From Proteobacteria bacterium DTSAM18 (lineage in GTDB: Bacteria; Myxococcota_A; UBA796; GCA-2862545), in assembly GCA_028767165.1 (NCBI GenBank), contig JARACJ010000012.1, forward strand, positions 1 to 64,000: a stretch of DNA of 64,000 bases, given 5' to 3'. Position numbers and translations under genes: made by a program. The notes beneath the pieces were generated by a model, which searched no databases, was not told where the DNA came from, and saw only the letters and a list, made by a program, of their open reading frames with translations. Below, in pieces: positions 17,232-27,066 of this stretch. Within the stretch, counting starts at the first letter, position 1; each line of letters opens with the position of its first letter.

Positions 17232-20030
17232 TCACGGCACCAGCCAGCCCTCCTGACCGTGCTCCCGCGTGAGGACCTCGGCCGCGAGGGACTTCACCTG
17301 CTCGAGGGTGACGACGTCCTGCCGCACCTGGGGGTCGACCCAGCCGTCGAGGCTGCCGGTGTGGTTGAGCTCCCCGGCGAGGGTCGACATCCAGTAGCCG
17401 TTGGACTTCATCGACTCCTTGCGCGCCACGGTGGCCTGCTCCTTGGCGATGTCGAGATCGGCCTGGGTGATGTGCCCGGCGGCGAGGTCGGCCAGCACCT
17501 GCTTGCCGGCCTCACGGAGATCCTGCAGCTCGTCGGGCTTGCACACGAAGGACATCGACAGCGACATGCGATCGGTGTGGCGGCTGCCCGCGCTCACCCA
17601 GAACCTCACGCCATAGGTGCCGCCCATGTCCTCACGGAGACGCTCACGCAGGTGCCTGCTGGCGATGGAGGACAGCAGCTCGGCCGGCACGGAGCGTGAG
17701 GCCCAGTCGCGCGCCGTGGTGTGGTACCAGGAGCCCTGGTAGGTGGCCTGGTCGTCGTCGGAGCCGTGGACCACGACGGGATCATCGGACAGGTGCGGCA
17801 TCGGGCCCACCCGCAGCGGGGGCGCATCCGGCCCGGCGGTCGGGATGGTGGCGAGGGTCGAGGCCAGCAGCTCCGGCATCGCGTCCATGTCGACGCTGCC
17901 CACGATCACCCAGGTGGTGCCGTCCATCGTCTTCAGGTGGGTCTGCCAGGCCTGTTCCATCTCGTCGAGCTCGAGGGCATCGACGTGCTCGGGCTCCCAC
18001 GGCTCCCACGCGGTGCCCGACCACATCTTCGCCTGGAGCGCCCGCTGGAAGCGGCCCGAGGGGGAGTCCATCGTGTTCGACAGGTTCTGCTTGTACTCGG
18101 CCTTCGTCTTCGACACCGCGTCGCCCGTGAACCGCGGCTGCTGCGCCTGGGTGATGAGCGTGCGCAGGGAGTCCTCGAGGTCGTCCGTGCGGGTGGTCAT
18201 GTAGAAGCCGTGTGCCGTGGTGCCGGGCCGGATGGCCCCACCGAGACGGCGGCCGGCCTTCCACAGCCGGAGCTGCTCGACGTCCATCGTGCCCATGCCG
18301 CTGCGATCGACCACGCCCGTGGCGGCCCACAGGTGCCCCCAGGCCATCAGATCCTCGAACGAGGCCTCGGAGGGACGGTAGCCCCGGACCTGCACTTCGG
18401 CCTCCGCCAGATCGGTGGGCTTGACCACCACCTTCATGCCGTTGGACAGCTCGTACAGGGTGGCGTCGAGGTCGTCGTAGTGTCGGCTGGCGGTGACGGC
18501 ACCATGGGCGGGCCACTGGCCCCAGGGATCCCCGTCGACCGTGGTGGTCTCCCAGGGTCCGAGATCGGTCGCCAGCCCCTTCGACCATGCGCTCTGCAGC
18601 GTGTCGCCGGTGACGGCCGTCTGGTCCTCTGGCCCCTTGACCCTTCCCGTGAGGTGACCCTCACGGACCCAGGTCCAGCCGGAGAGGTGGTCCTGCACCC
18701 ACGCCACCGTGAGGGCATCCTGGGCCTCGGTCTTCAGGCGGTACTCGACCTCCTCACCGGGCACCGACTCCCCCGTCATGACGTGGCGGACCCACTCGTT
18801 GGCCACCGACGTGGACTTGCGGAAGGCCCACTCCTCCTTCCAGCGCTCGTTGGACTCACGGTCCTGGCTCAGCACGGCGTCGACCTCCACCTGCTCCACG
18901 CCGTGTTCCCACACCCGCGCGAGCTCCGCGGCGACCCGCTCCATCGCCTCCGCCTCGCGACCGTCGTACCAGGTGACCCACACCGACTGGGTGCGTGAGC
19001 CCCCCATGCCGTCGCGCTCGACGATGCCGGCGCTGCGGAACGGGGCCTCCGGATCCCGCGCCACCTCGGCCAGTCGGGCGTTGACGACGCTGCGGGCGAG
19101 GCCGCGCATGGCGTCGTCCACGTAGTCGGCCTCGGTGCGCTGGGGCTGCTCCGGCAGGATGCGGGAGACATAGGCGTAGGTGGAGCGCAGCTCGGGGTCG
19201 GCCACCACGAAGGGCGGCTCGTCGGGGTAGGGCCCGAGCTCGTAGCGGGCGCGCTCGGGGGCCGCCTCGGGGGTCTGCAGGTCGCCGAACAGCTCGGTGA
19301 TGCGGGCCTGCACGGCCGCGTGATCGACCTGCCCGACGACCACGAGGGTCATCAGGTCGGGCCGGTACCAGTCGTCGAGGAAGTCCTGCAGATCCTGCAC
19401 CGTGAAGGACTCCAGCACCTCCGGATCGCCGATGGGCAGGCGCACGCCGTAGCGGGAGTGGTCGTAGTCGTGGTCCCACAGCTCCTGCTGCACGCGACCG
19501 TCCGGCGTGGCCTGCCTCGTGCGCCACTCGCCGAGCACCACGCCCCGCTCCTTGTCGACCTCCTCGGGGTCGAGCACGATGCCGCCGGCCCAGTCCCGGA
19601 AGATGCGCAGGCCGAGGTCGAGCATCTCCGGGTCGTCCGGCAGCTTGAGCTTGTAGACGGTCTCGTCGAAGCTGGTGTGGGCGTTGAGGTGGGCGCCGAA
19701 GCTCACGCCCTCGCTCTCGAGCTTCTGGATGAGCGTGTTGCCGGGAAAGTTCTCGGTGCCGTTGAAGGCCATGTGCTCGAGGAAGTGGGCCAGGCCCTGC
19801 TGTCGGTCCTCCTCGAGGATGGAGCCCGCATCGATGGCCAGGCGGAACACCACCCGGTCCTCGGGCTTGGCGTTGCTCTCGATGATGTAGCGGAACCCGT
19901 TGGGCAGCGTGCCCGCCGTGACGTCGTCCGTCTTCAGGGGGAGCAGCGGCGACGGCCCGTCGGCGGCCTGCTGCGGCGGCGGGGTGTGGGCACAGGCGAC
20001 GAGCAGGGCGAGGACGGGCAACAAACGCAT
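17232..20030 (-). CDS. M16 family zinc metallopeptidase lipoprotein
   Basis: 932 residues. The lipoprotein signal ends at Cys13 (LLALLVACAH). Residues ~35-250 are the catalytic M16 domain with inverted zinc motif HFLEH (His82, Glu85, His86), the third ligand probably Glu161 in KERGVVLGEW, and the typical NPxG-like LPNGFRYII start. Further M16 domains follow and lack the zinc motif, as in pitrilysin and insulinase-type enzymes (~930 residues). It would degrade peptides in the periplasm or at the outer membrane. GGAGG precedes the ATG. The stop lies five bases from the convergent kinase stop, within a CCGTGAGCC sequence. Confidence 0.93.
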   Translation of the reverse strand: MRLLPVLALLVACAHTPPPQQAADGPSPLLPLKTDDVTAGTLPNGFRYIIESNAKPEDRVVFRLAIDAGSILEEDRQQGLAHFLEHMAFNGTENFPGNTLIQKLESEGVSFGAHLNAHTSFDETVYKLKLPDDPEMLDLGLRIFRDWAGGIVLDPEEVDKERGVVLGEWRTRQATPDGRVQQELWDHDYDHSRYGVRLPIGDPEVLESFTVQDLQDFLDDWYRPDLMTLVVVGQVDHAAVQARITELFGDLQTPEAAPERARYELGPYPDEPPFVVADPELRSTYAYVSRILPEQPQRTEADYVDDAMRGLARSVVNARLAEVARDPEAPFRSAGIVERDGMGGSRTQSVWVTWYDGREAEAMERVAAELARVWEHGVEQVEVDAVLSQDRESNERWKEEWAFRKSTSVANEWVRHVMTGESVPGEEVEYRLKTEAQDALTVAWVQDHLSGWTWVREGHLTGRVKGPEDQTAVTGDTLQSAWSKGLATDLGPWETTTVDGDPWGQWPAHGAVTASRHYDDLDATLYELSNGMKVVVKPTDLAEAEVQVRGYRPSEASFEDLMAWGHLWAATGVVDRSGMGTMDVEQLRLWKAGRRLGGAIRPGTTAHGFYMTTRTDDLEDSLRTLITQAQQPRFTGDAVSKTKAEYKQNLSNTMDSPSGRFQRALQAKMWSGTAWEPWEPEHVDALELDEMEQAWQTHLKTMDGTTWVIVGSVDMDAMPELLASTLATIPTAGPDAPPLRVGPMPHLSDDPVVVHGSDDDQATYQGSWYHTTARDWASRSVPAELLSSIASRHLRERLREDMGGTYGVRFWVSAGSRHTDRMSLSMSFVCKPDELQDLREAGKQVLADLAAGHITQADLDIAKEQATVARKESMKSNGYWMSTLAGELNHTGSLDGWVDPQVRQDVVTLEQVKSLAAEVLTREHGQEGWLVP

Positions 20031-20115
20031 GAAGAACCTCCGGCAGCCCCGATGATAGACCAGCGGGACACCCGATCGGCATCCTTCGACACCTCGTGAC
20101 CGGGCCGAGCGGTGG

Positions 20116-20137
20116 GCCGGCGCCTCACGGAGCCGGC
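20116..20137 (-). terminator. Hairpin straddling the stop codon of the channel gene
   Basis: GCCGGC at 20116-20121 and 20132-20137 pair around a ten-base loop that contains the TGA of the minus-strand channel gene. A short, GC-rich candidate terminator or stability element without a T-run. Confidence 0.4.
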
Positions 20138-21219
20138 GTACCGGCCTCCAGGACCGCCGTGAGTCCCACCACGAGGGCCACCAGCACGACCCAGGCCAGC
20201 GGAAAGGCCCAGCGGCAGCGCTTGTCGATGCGCATGGCCCGTGCCTGGTCGCCGCGCTTCTCCGCGTCCCCCACCACGACGTTGACCACCACGGTGGCCG
20301 CCATGACGAGGAAGCTCATCATCAGGAACCCCTGCATCAGCGTGAAGTAGGTCACCGGGGGCATCGACTCGCCGATCATCAGCTGGTACGACACCGCCGT
20401 GAGGATCCCGATGAAGGACACGCTCACGCGGTCGGGCATGGCGGCGCGGTCCATCCAGAACACCGAGAACGACAGCAGCACGATCACACTGAGCGGAAAC
20501 GTGACGAGCCTTCGGAGGAACGCCGAGTTCCGCTGCACGCCGACCCGGGCCACGAGCACGGGCCGGTCCGTCTTCTCGATCTCCTCCATCTGCATGGAGG
20601 TGTCCTTCAGGGTCCACTCCGGCACCCTCAGGCCACGGGGCAGCATCACCTCCTTCGCGTCCTGGGCGAGCAGCAGCTGCACGCGCTCCGGCTCCGGCCC
20701 GGTCAGCCCGAGCCGGAGCTCCAGCTCGTGGGCGTCGAAGGGGAACCAGCGCATGTCCATGTGCTTGCGCGTGGTGCCATGGAGCGTGCGCTGCAGCGTG
20801 CAGGTGCCGTCGGAGGTCACCCGCAGCCACACGGAGTCGCTCTCCAGCCTCCCGAGGGCATCGAGGTGGACGAACCGCGGGATCCAGCCAGACGCCAGCT
20901 CCTCCACCTGGTACGGCCCCTGGTACCACTGCTCCGTCTCGCCGATGTCGGGAAACGCCCTGCGGGGGTCATGCCACGTGGCCGACAGGATCCCCGCCCA
21001 GGAGAAGGCCTCCCGCTCGTCGTCGATCTCCTGGATGTCCTGGAGCAGGAAGTCCAACCGTACGTCGGTGACGCCATCCGGCGGCGGCCGGGCACCACTG
21101 AGGACGTCCTGTGCGAGGGCGGGAGGCCCTCCGAAGAGCGAACAGCACATCGCCCACAAGCACAGGATCACGCCGTACAAGGCGGCTGTTCGGCGGTCAT
21201 CGGTTCGAGGGGTGCGCAT
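20125..21219 (-). CDS. Pentameric ligand-gated ion channel homologue (Cys-loop receptor family)
   Basis: 364 residues with the full topology of prokaryotic pLGICs (GLIC, ELIC). A signal peptide runs to ~37 (ALAQ). The ~200-residue beta-rich extracellular domain has SGWIPR and the hallmark motif WFPFD (158-162) of the Cys-loop region, which lacks the disulfide cysteines as in other bacterial members. Four transmembrane segments lie at ~239-257 (M1 with Pro), 264-284 (pore-lining M2), 290-316 (M3) and 339-359 (M4). Ligand and ion selectivity are unknown. The ATG at 21219 was preferred over a GTG at 21228; neither has a good ribosome binding site. It lies downstream of the porin and sbtA genes on the same strand. 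Confidence 0.9.
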   Translation of the reverse strand: MRTPRTDDRRTAALYGVILCLWAMCCSLFGGPPALAQDVLSGARPPPDGVTDVRLDFLLQDIQEIDDEREAFSWAGILSATWHDPRRAFPDIGETEQWYQGPYQVEELASGWIPRFVHLDALGRLESDSVWLRVTSDGTCTLQRTLHGTTRKHMDMRWFPFDAHELELRLGLTGPEPERVQLLLAQDAKEVMLPRGLRVPEWTLKDTSMQMEEIEKTDRPVLVARVGVQRNSAFLRRLVTFPLSVIVLLSFSVFWMDRAAMPDRVSVSFIGILTAVSYQLMIGESMPPVTYFTLMQGFLMMSFLVMAATVVVNVVVGDAEKRGDQARAMRIDKRCRWAFPLAWVVLVALVVGLTAVLEAGTPAP

Positions 21220-21345
21220 GGCCAGCACTCGGACGCGTGGCGCCGGCCTGTCGTCGATTCACCCCCCCCGCTGGAAGTGCCCGGACGCGAGGAGGGCCGG
21301 CGCGCCTGCCGCGACCGGCCCCTGTGACACACCGCCGAGGCGTGC

Positions 21346-22515
21346 TCAGAAGAATACCTGGGTGTGCAGCGTGAGATCGTGGGCGCCGTCCACGCCGCCA
21401 CCGAACTCCCGACCGTACCGGGCGATGACCACGAGGTTCGGCCCATGGATGTAGCCGCCGGCGCCCACCTCCGCGAGGAACCGGGTGTCCAGCTCGTCGT
21501 CGGTGTCGTCGTCGAAGGCGCTGAAGCGCGTGAAGAGGTTGAGGTGCTTCGGCACCACGAACTGGCCGACCTGGCCGCCGGCGGCCCACCCGTTGGCGAG
21601 CACGTTGGAGGCCCGGTAGAACCCCTCGCCGTAGGCGGTGAAGCCGTGGGTCTGGAACCCGACGTCGGCGGTGGTGGTGGCCTGCCAGGAGCCGTCGTCC
21701 GCGCCGATCACCGGGGAGACCAGCGTCGCAGCGCCGATGCCCAGGCGGGTGGGCGCCGGGTCGGCGAGGCTGGGCAGCTCGGTGGCGGAAGGCGCCTCAC
21801 CCAGGGGGTTGACCTGCACGCGCACGAGGCCCGTGGGGGCGTGCACGCCCTCGATGTTCGGCTGGCCGGGCACCTCGTTGCTGAAGGCACCCGCCCAGAT
21901 GTCCAGGTAGCCACCGACGGGCCGCATGTGGGCGAAGGCGCCGAACCGACGACCCGGCGCGAACAGGTCGTTGTTGATGGACCGCTCCGGTGCCTGCACG
22001 AACGGCAGCGGGGTGTTCCAGGCGCGGCTGAAGGGCACGATGAGCTGACCGCCGGAGACCGTGAGCCAGTCGGTGGGACGGATGTCGAGTCGGGCATCCA
22101 GCAGCCGCGGCGTGCCCACCCACTCCGTCTGCACGGTGGCGACGACGGTGTCGTCCCACAGGTGCAGGCGGAACAGGGGCCGGGCGCGGAACAGGTGCGC
22201 ACGACCGGTGGCGTCGCCGCCGTCGGGGATGGCCACCGTGCCGCGGGCCTGCAGCAGCATGTGGGTCTCGAAGCTGAACCGGTTGTCCTCGCGGCGGATG
22301 CTGAGGCCGGACCAGTCGGCGTTGACGATCATCCGGCGGGCCGACTCGTCGGACCGGGAGACGAGCTCGGCCGGTGCGTCGGCGTCCGCTTCGGCTTCGG
22401 CCTCGGAGGAGGCGACGAGCTCGGAGGGCTCGGCTTCCTCCGCGGGCGATTCGGCGAAGGCCGAGTGGAAGGAAGCACCGCACAGCAGGGCGGCTGCGGC
22501 GAGGGGGCGTGACAT
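21346..22515 (-). CDS. Outer-membrane porin-like beta-barrel
   Basis: 389 residues. A signal peptide ends near SAFAES, followed by a Glu/Ala/Asp-rich linker to ~residue 52. The rest alternates polar and aromatic residues as in beta-barrels (RFSFETHMLLQARG, AHLFRARPLFRLHLWDD, LNLFTRFSAFDDD) and ends in Phe-Phe, a C-terminal aromatic signature for outer-membrane insertion. It resembles OprO/OprP-like or short-chain porins. The substrate is unknown; the location next to sbtA makes an anion such as bicarbonate possible, but that is inference. GGAG lies upstream of the ATG. Its start is 131 bases after the sbtA stop, with a hairpin between. Confidence 0.8.
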   Translation of the reverse strand: MSRPLAAAALLCGASFHSAFAESPAEEAEPSELVASSEAEAEADADAPAELVSRSDESARRMIVNADWSGLSIRREDNRFSFETHMLLQARGTVAIPDGGDATGRAHLFRARPLFRLHLWDDTVVATVQTEWVGTPRLLDARLDIRPTDWLTVSGGQLIVPFSRAWNTPLPFVQAPERSINNDLFAPGRRFGAFAHMRPVGGYLDIWAGAFSNEVPGQPNIEGVHAPTGLVRVQVNPLGEAPSATELPSLADPAPTRLGIGAATLVSPVIGADDGSWQATTTADVGFQTHGFTAYGEGFYRASNVLANGWAAGGQVGQFVVPKHLNLFTRFSAFDDDTDDELDTRFLAEVGAGGYIHGPNLVVIARYGREFGGGVDGAHDLTLHTQVFF

Positions 22516-22607
22516 GGGAACTCCAGGAGGGGGGGCCCGGCATCGGGACGGCTCTCATCGTGGCGAGCCATCACGGCGGGCAGGTGTGTCGGGAGGAGAC
22601 GACACGC

Positions 22608-22636
22608 GACCCGGCCGGAGTGGTCCCGGCCGGGTC
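22608..22636 (-). terminator. Hairpin between sbtA and the porin gene
   Basis: An 11-base perfect stem (22608-22618 with 22626-22636) encloses a seven-base loop, 10 bases beyond the sbtA stop. No T-run follows on the minus strand, so it may attenuate or stabilise rather than fully stop transcription into the porin gene. Confidence 0.6.
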
Positions 22637-22646
22637 GTGGAGGTCA

Positions 22647-23777
22647 TCAGAAGAGCATGGCGATGAGGCCGGTTCCTGGTGTGACCGGGTCGGCCAGCAG
22701 CAGCTGTTCCGCGAGGAGCTGGTACAGCGGGATGCCGATGGTCACGTTGAAGGTGAAGGTGAGTCCCAGGGACGCCGCGAGGGGCAGCGTGGGGCTCGAC
22801 TCCGGCACGGCGAGGCGCTGGATGGCCGGCACGGCGATGTAGCTGGCTGCTGCGGTCAGCACGCTGAACAGCATGTAGGTGCCGAGCTCGAGGGGGTGGC
22901 CGGTGAGGTGGCTGAAGCCGTGGGCCATCAGCAGACCGAAGCCGGCGAACACCATGGGCATGCCGAGGCCGAAGGCCACGAAGGGCACGCCACCGGCCTT
23001 GAGATCCTTGAGGCGGGACGCGGCGGTCATGCCCATCTCGAGGAGGAACAGGCACAGCACGGCGTGGAAGATGTTGATGAAGAACAGGTCCTCGTCCGCG
23101 GTGTTGGCACCGGAGCTGGCGGAGACGAAGCCGATGATCAGGCCGCCGAAGAGCAGGAACAGGCCAGGGTTGAAGAAGACCTCCCGCAGGACCTCCTTGT
23201 CGAGGATCTTCCGGGGCTCGCCCTCGGGCACGGTCGAGGCGTCGTAGCCGGGCTCGCCGGGCAGGTTGCCCTCGGCGTCCATGCCACGGTTGCGCAGGCG
23301 GGTGACGAGGAACAGGGCGATGAGGCAGCCCGGGACCTCCATCACGGCCAGCATGGCCGGCATGTAGGCGGCGTAGGCGATGCCCGCCGCAGTCACCACA
23401 CCGAAGGCGGTGGCGAAGGTGCCGGCACTGTCGGAGCCGTAGTAGCCGCCGATCACGGCCGCATCGATGGCCCGCAGCTTCGTGGCCCGGCGAAGGACGA
23501 AGTAGGCCGTGACGCCGATGATGAGGTTGGTGAGGAAGCCGAGGGCCATGAAGCCGAGGGCATCCTGGAACTGGGCCCCGCTGAGGCTGGCCAGCTCCTC
23601 ACCGCCGTGCCAACCGATGGCGATGAGCAGGTACAGGGTGATCGACTGGTACAGCGGCTTGGGAAATTCGAAAGGGATCTTCAGCAGCGGTATCAGGAAA
23701 CCCATGAAGAAGAACATCAGCAAGGGCTTGAACAGGTTGTGCTGGATGTTGACCAGCAGATCGACGAGCATGTCCAT
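22647..23777 (-). CDS. sbtA: Sodium-dependent bicarbonate transporter (SbtA family)
   Basis: 376 residues, about ten hydrophobic segments, matching the SbtA/DUF897 family of Na+-dependent bicarbonate permeases, first known from cyanobacteria. Recognisable features are the two inverted five-helix repeats, the GGYYGSDSAGTFATAFG motif at ~125-145 and the C-terminal LGLTFTFNVTIGIPLY motif. A hydrophilic loop (~170-200) separates the halves, as in SbtA, where the partner SbtB binds; I see no sbtB nearby. The ATG at 23777 has GGAGG five bases upstream. A sigma-54 promoter at 23799-23816 drives it, divergent from a histidine kinase/NtrC-type regulator pair. Confidence 0.92.
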   Translation of the reverse strand: MDMLVDLLVNIQHNLFKPLLMFFFMGFLIPLLKIPFEFPKPLYQSITLYLLIAIGWHGGEELASLSGAQFQDALGFMALGFLTNLIIGVTAYFVLRRATKLRAIDAAVIGGYYGSDSAGTFATAFGVVTAAGIAYAAYMPAMLAVMEVPGCLIALFLVTRLRNRGMDAEGNLPGEPGYDASTVPEGEPRKILDKEVLREVFFNPGLFLLFGGLIIGFVSASSGANTADEDLFFINIFHAVLCLFLLEMGMTAASRLKDLKAGGVPFVAFGLGMPMVFAGFGLLMAHGFSHLTGHPLELGTYMLFSVLTAAASYIAVPAIQRLAVPESSPTLPLAASLGLTFTFNVTIGIPLYQLLAEQLLLADPVTPGTGLIAMLF

Positions 23778-23798
23778 GAGAACCTCCGACCCGTGCGG

Positions 23799-23816
23799 AA
23801 GCACAGTGCGTGCCAA
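23799..23816 (-). promoter_or_regulatory. sbtA: Sigma-54 promoter of sbtA
   Basis: On the minus strand the sequence is TTGGCACG (23816-23809), four bases, then GTGCTT (23804-23799). This matches the sigma-54 consensus TGGCACG-N4-TTGC with a perfect -24 box, the GC of the -12 box, and exact spacing. It leaves a leader of about a dozen bases containing the GGAGG of sbtA. The neighbouring NtrC-type activator supports it. Confidence 0.82.
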
Positions 23817-23866
23817 TCAAGAAAAGTGCCCTTCCAGCGTGTCTGAGCCCCGATTTCGTCCCGATT

Positions 23867-23897
23867 CTCCCCACCCCTGGGGAGGTCCTCCCCACCC
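23867..23897. promoter_or_regulatory. Inverted/direct repeat array, putative enhancer site for the NtrC-type regulator
   Basis: CTCCCCACCC occurs twice (23867-23876, 23888-23897). Between them TGGGGAGG (23878-23885) forms an eight-base perfect inverted repeat with CCTCCCCA (23887-23894) around one T. It also pairs with the first copy. The array lies ~60-80 bases upstream of the -24 box of sbtA, a usual position for sigma-54 enhancers. It also lies 16-46 bases upstream of the kinase gene, where autoregulation could occur. Confidence 0.6.
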
Positions 23898-23912
23898 GAT
23901 GCGAGGGTTTCC

Positions 23913-25261
23913 ATGAACGTCGCCATCCGCCTCGTCGGCCTCGTGATGATGGTGCTGCTCGTCCTGTGGAGCGGCACCGAGGTGGCCCGGACCCTGCGCG
24001 AGGCGGAGATCGTGCAGCAGGAGCTTCAGCGGGATCACCGCATCCTGGGACTGGCGCTGCAGGTGGCCATCGAGCGCCTCGACGACGACGAAGGCCTGGC
24101 CGAGGCACGCCAGCTGCTCGAGGACATGGAGCTCGCCGAGCGGGAGATCGAGCTGTCCCTGGTGGCGGCCCCCACCGCGTTCGAGCAGCGCGTGGTGGGC
24201 GACGCGCTGGTGACCGACGTCCCCCTGGAGCTCGGCGACGAGGCGGCCACCCTCACCCTCACCGAGCCCCTCGACGAGGTCACCGTCGTGCTCCGCCAGG
24301 GTCGCCGGAACATGGTGCTGCGGGGCGCCTTCATGGTGTTCATCGGCACCCTGCTCACAGCCGTCGGCGGTCGCTGGCTGGTGGGACGGCGGCTGGATGC
24401 CCTGGTGGACCGCACCCGGTCCATGGGCCGCGGCGATCTGACGCCCCGGGAGCTGCCCGAGCCCAAGGACGAGATCGGCGTGCTCGCCACCGCCCTCGAG
24501 GAGATGGCCGGCGATCTGAAGCGCGCGCGGGAGCAGGCCACCTCCGAGCAGGAGGCCCGCCTGCGCACCGAGCAGCAGCTCCGACACGCCGACCGCCTGC
24601 GCCTGGTGGGCGACATGTCCGCCGGCGTGGCCCACGAGCTCGGCTCGCCCCTGCACGTGATCGCCGGCTCCGCCCGCCTGCTTGCGGAGAGCCGCCAGCT
24701 CGACGACGACCAGCGGGAGATCGCCGGCGACATCCGGGCCCAGGCGCTCCGCATGCGGGATCTCGTCTCCCGCCTGCTCGACCTGTCCCACCCCCATCCG
24801 CCGCCGCCCCAGGCCACCCCGCTGCCACGGATGATGGAGGACGCCGTCATCACCGCACGGGGCCTGGTCCGCGACACCGCCGTCAAGCTCACCATCGACC
24901 CACCCCCGGACGTGCTCGTCCGGTTCCGCCCCTCCCTGTGGACCCAGATCGTGGCCAACCTGATCCGCAACGCCGAGCAGGCGCAGTCCGGCGAGGGCAC
25001 GATCCACATCGGGTTCTCCGCCAGCGACGACGAGGTCTGCATGGTGGTCGAGGACGCCGGGCCCGGCGTGCCCGAGCAGGACAAGCCCCGTCTGTTCGAC
25101 CCCTTCTTCACCACCAAGCCCGCCGGCGAAGGCGTGGGCCTCGGCCTGCCCCTCGTGAGGGGCATCCTCGAAGAAGCCGGAGGCCGCATCGAGGCCGACG
25201 ACAGCCCGCTGGGCGGGGCCCGGTTCCGGGTGTACCTTCCCCTGGCGTCCCTGGAGGCCCC

Positions 25262-25265
<4 letters not shown>
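23913..25265 (+). CDS. Membrane sensor histidine kinase
   Basis: 450 residues. A first transmembrane segment (~7-21), a ~110-residue periplasmic sensor region of unknown fold, and a second transmembrane segment (~138-156) are followed by a HAMP domain (~157-205). The DHp domain has phospho-acceptor His241 in VAHELGSPLHVI. The CA domain has N box NLIRNAEQA, G1 box DAGPGVP, F box FDPFFTTK and G2 box GVGLGLPL. It autophosphorylates and should pass phosphate to the adjacent regulator, whose start overlaps its stop as ATGA. GAGGG precedes the ATG. The stimulus is unknown; divergence from sbtA suggests inorganic carbon or a related signal. Confidence 0.93.
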
Positions 25266-26620
<1,355 letters not shown>

Positions 26621-27066
26621 CGAGCGCTCGCACGGTGGCTCCGACCCAGCCCGCCCTTGACAGGGTCCCCACCGAACCATTGGTGAGGAAGACGCAGATT
26701 CACCACTGACAAGTCCCAGGTGTCGTCTGCGTCCGGTCGTGTGGATGCATTCACCATCTGCCACGCCCCCAGACGACGCCATCTCGTCAGGATTTCGTCT
26801 CCCGATCGTCCGCCCGCTGTAAGCCGAGGCTTTGTCAGGTCCATGGACTCCATGGGGGAGCCGACCCATCGCGTCCCACATGAGGCCTGCCCTGCTGGTT
26901 TCTCCGCCCACGGACCACTTTGCAGGGTGCTGACATCGCCGGTTTCGACCGGATCCGCCCTCCGGGCCGCCTGCTACCCAGGACAGGACGCCAGTTGCCG
27001 TTGGACTGCCCCCGGGTGCTCCTCGCCTTCGCGGAGCACGGAGCTGGCCTGCCTGGAGGACCCCCC
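26621..27066. other. 446-bp region upstream of the giant lipoprotein gene
   Basis: No supported gene. The DNA is less GC-rich than its flanks between ~26640 and 26960. I see weak dyads only (for example CCATGGA-CT-CCATGG near 26840) and no sigma-54 site. Open frames here lack start signals and overlap neighbours antisense. It probably contains the promoter and a long leader of the downstream gene. Confidence 0.55.
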
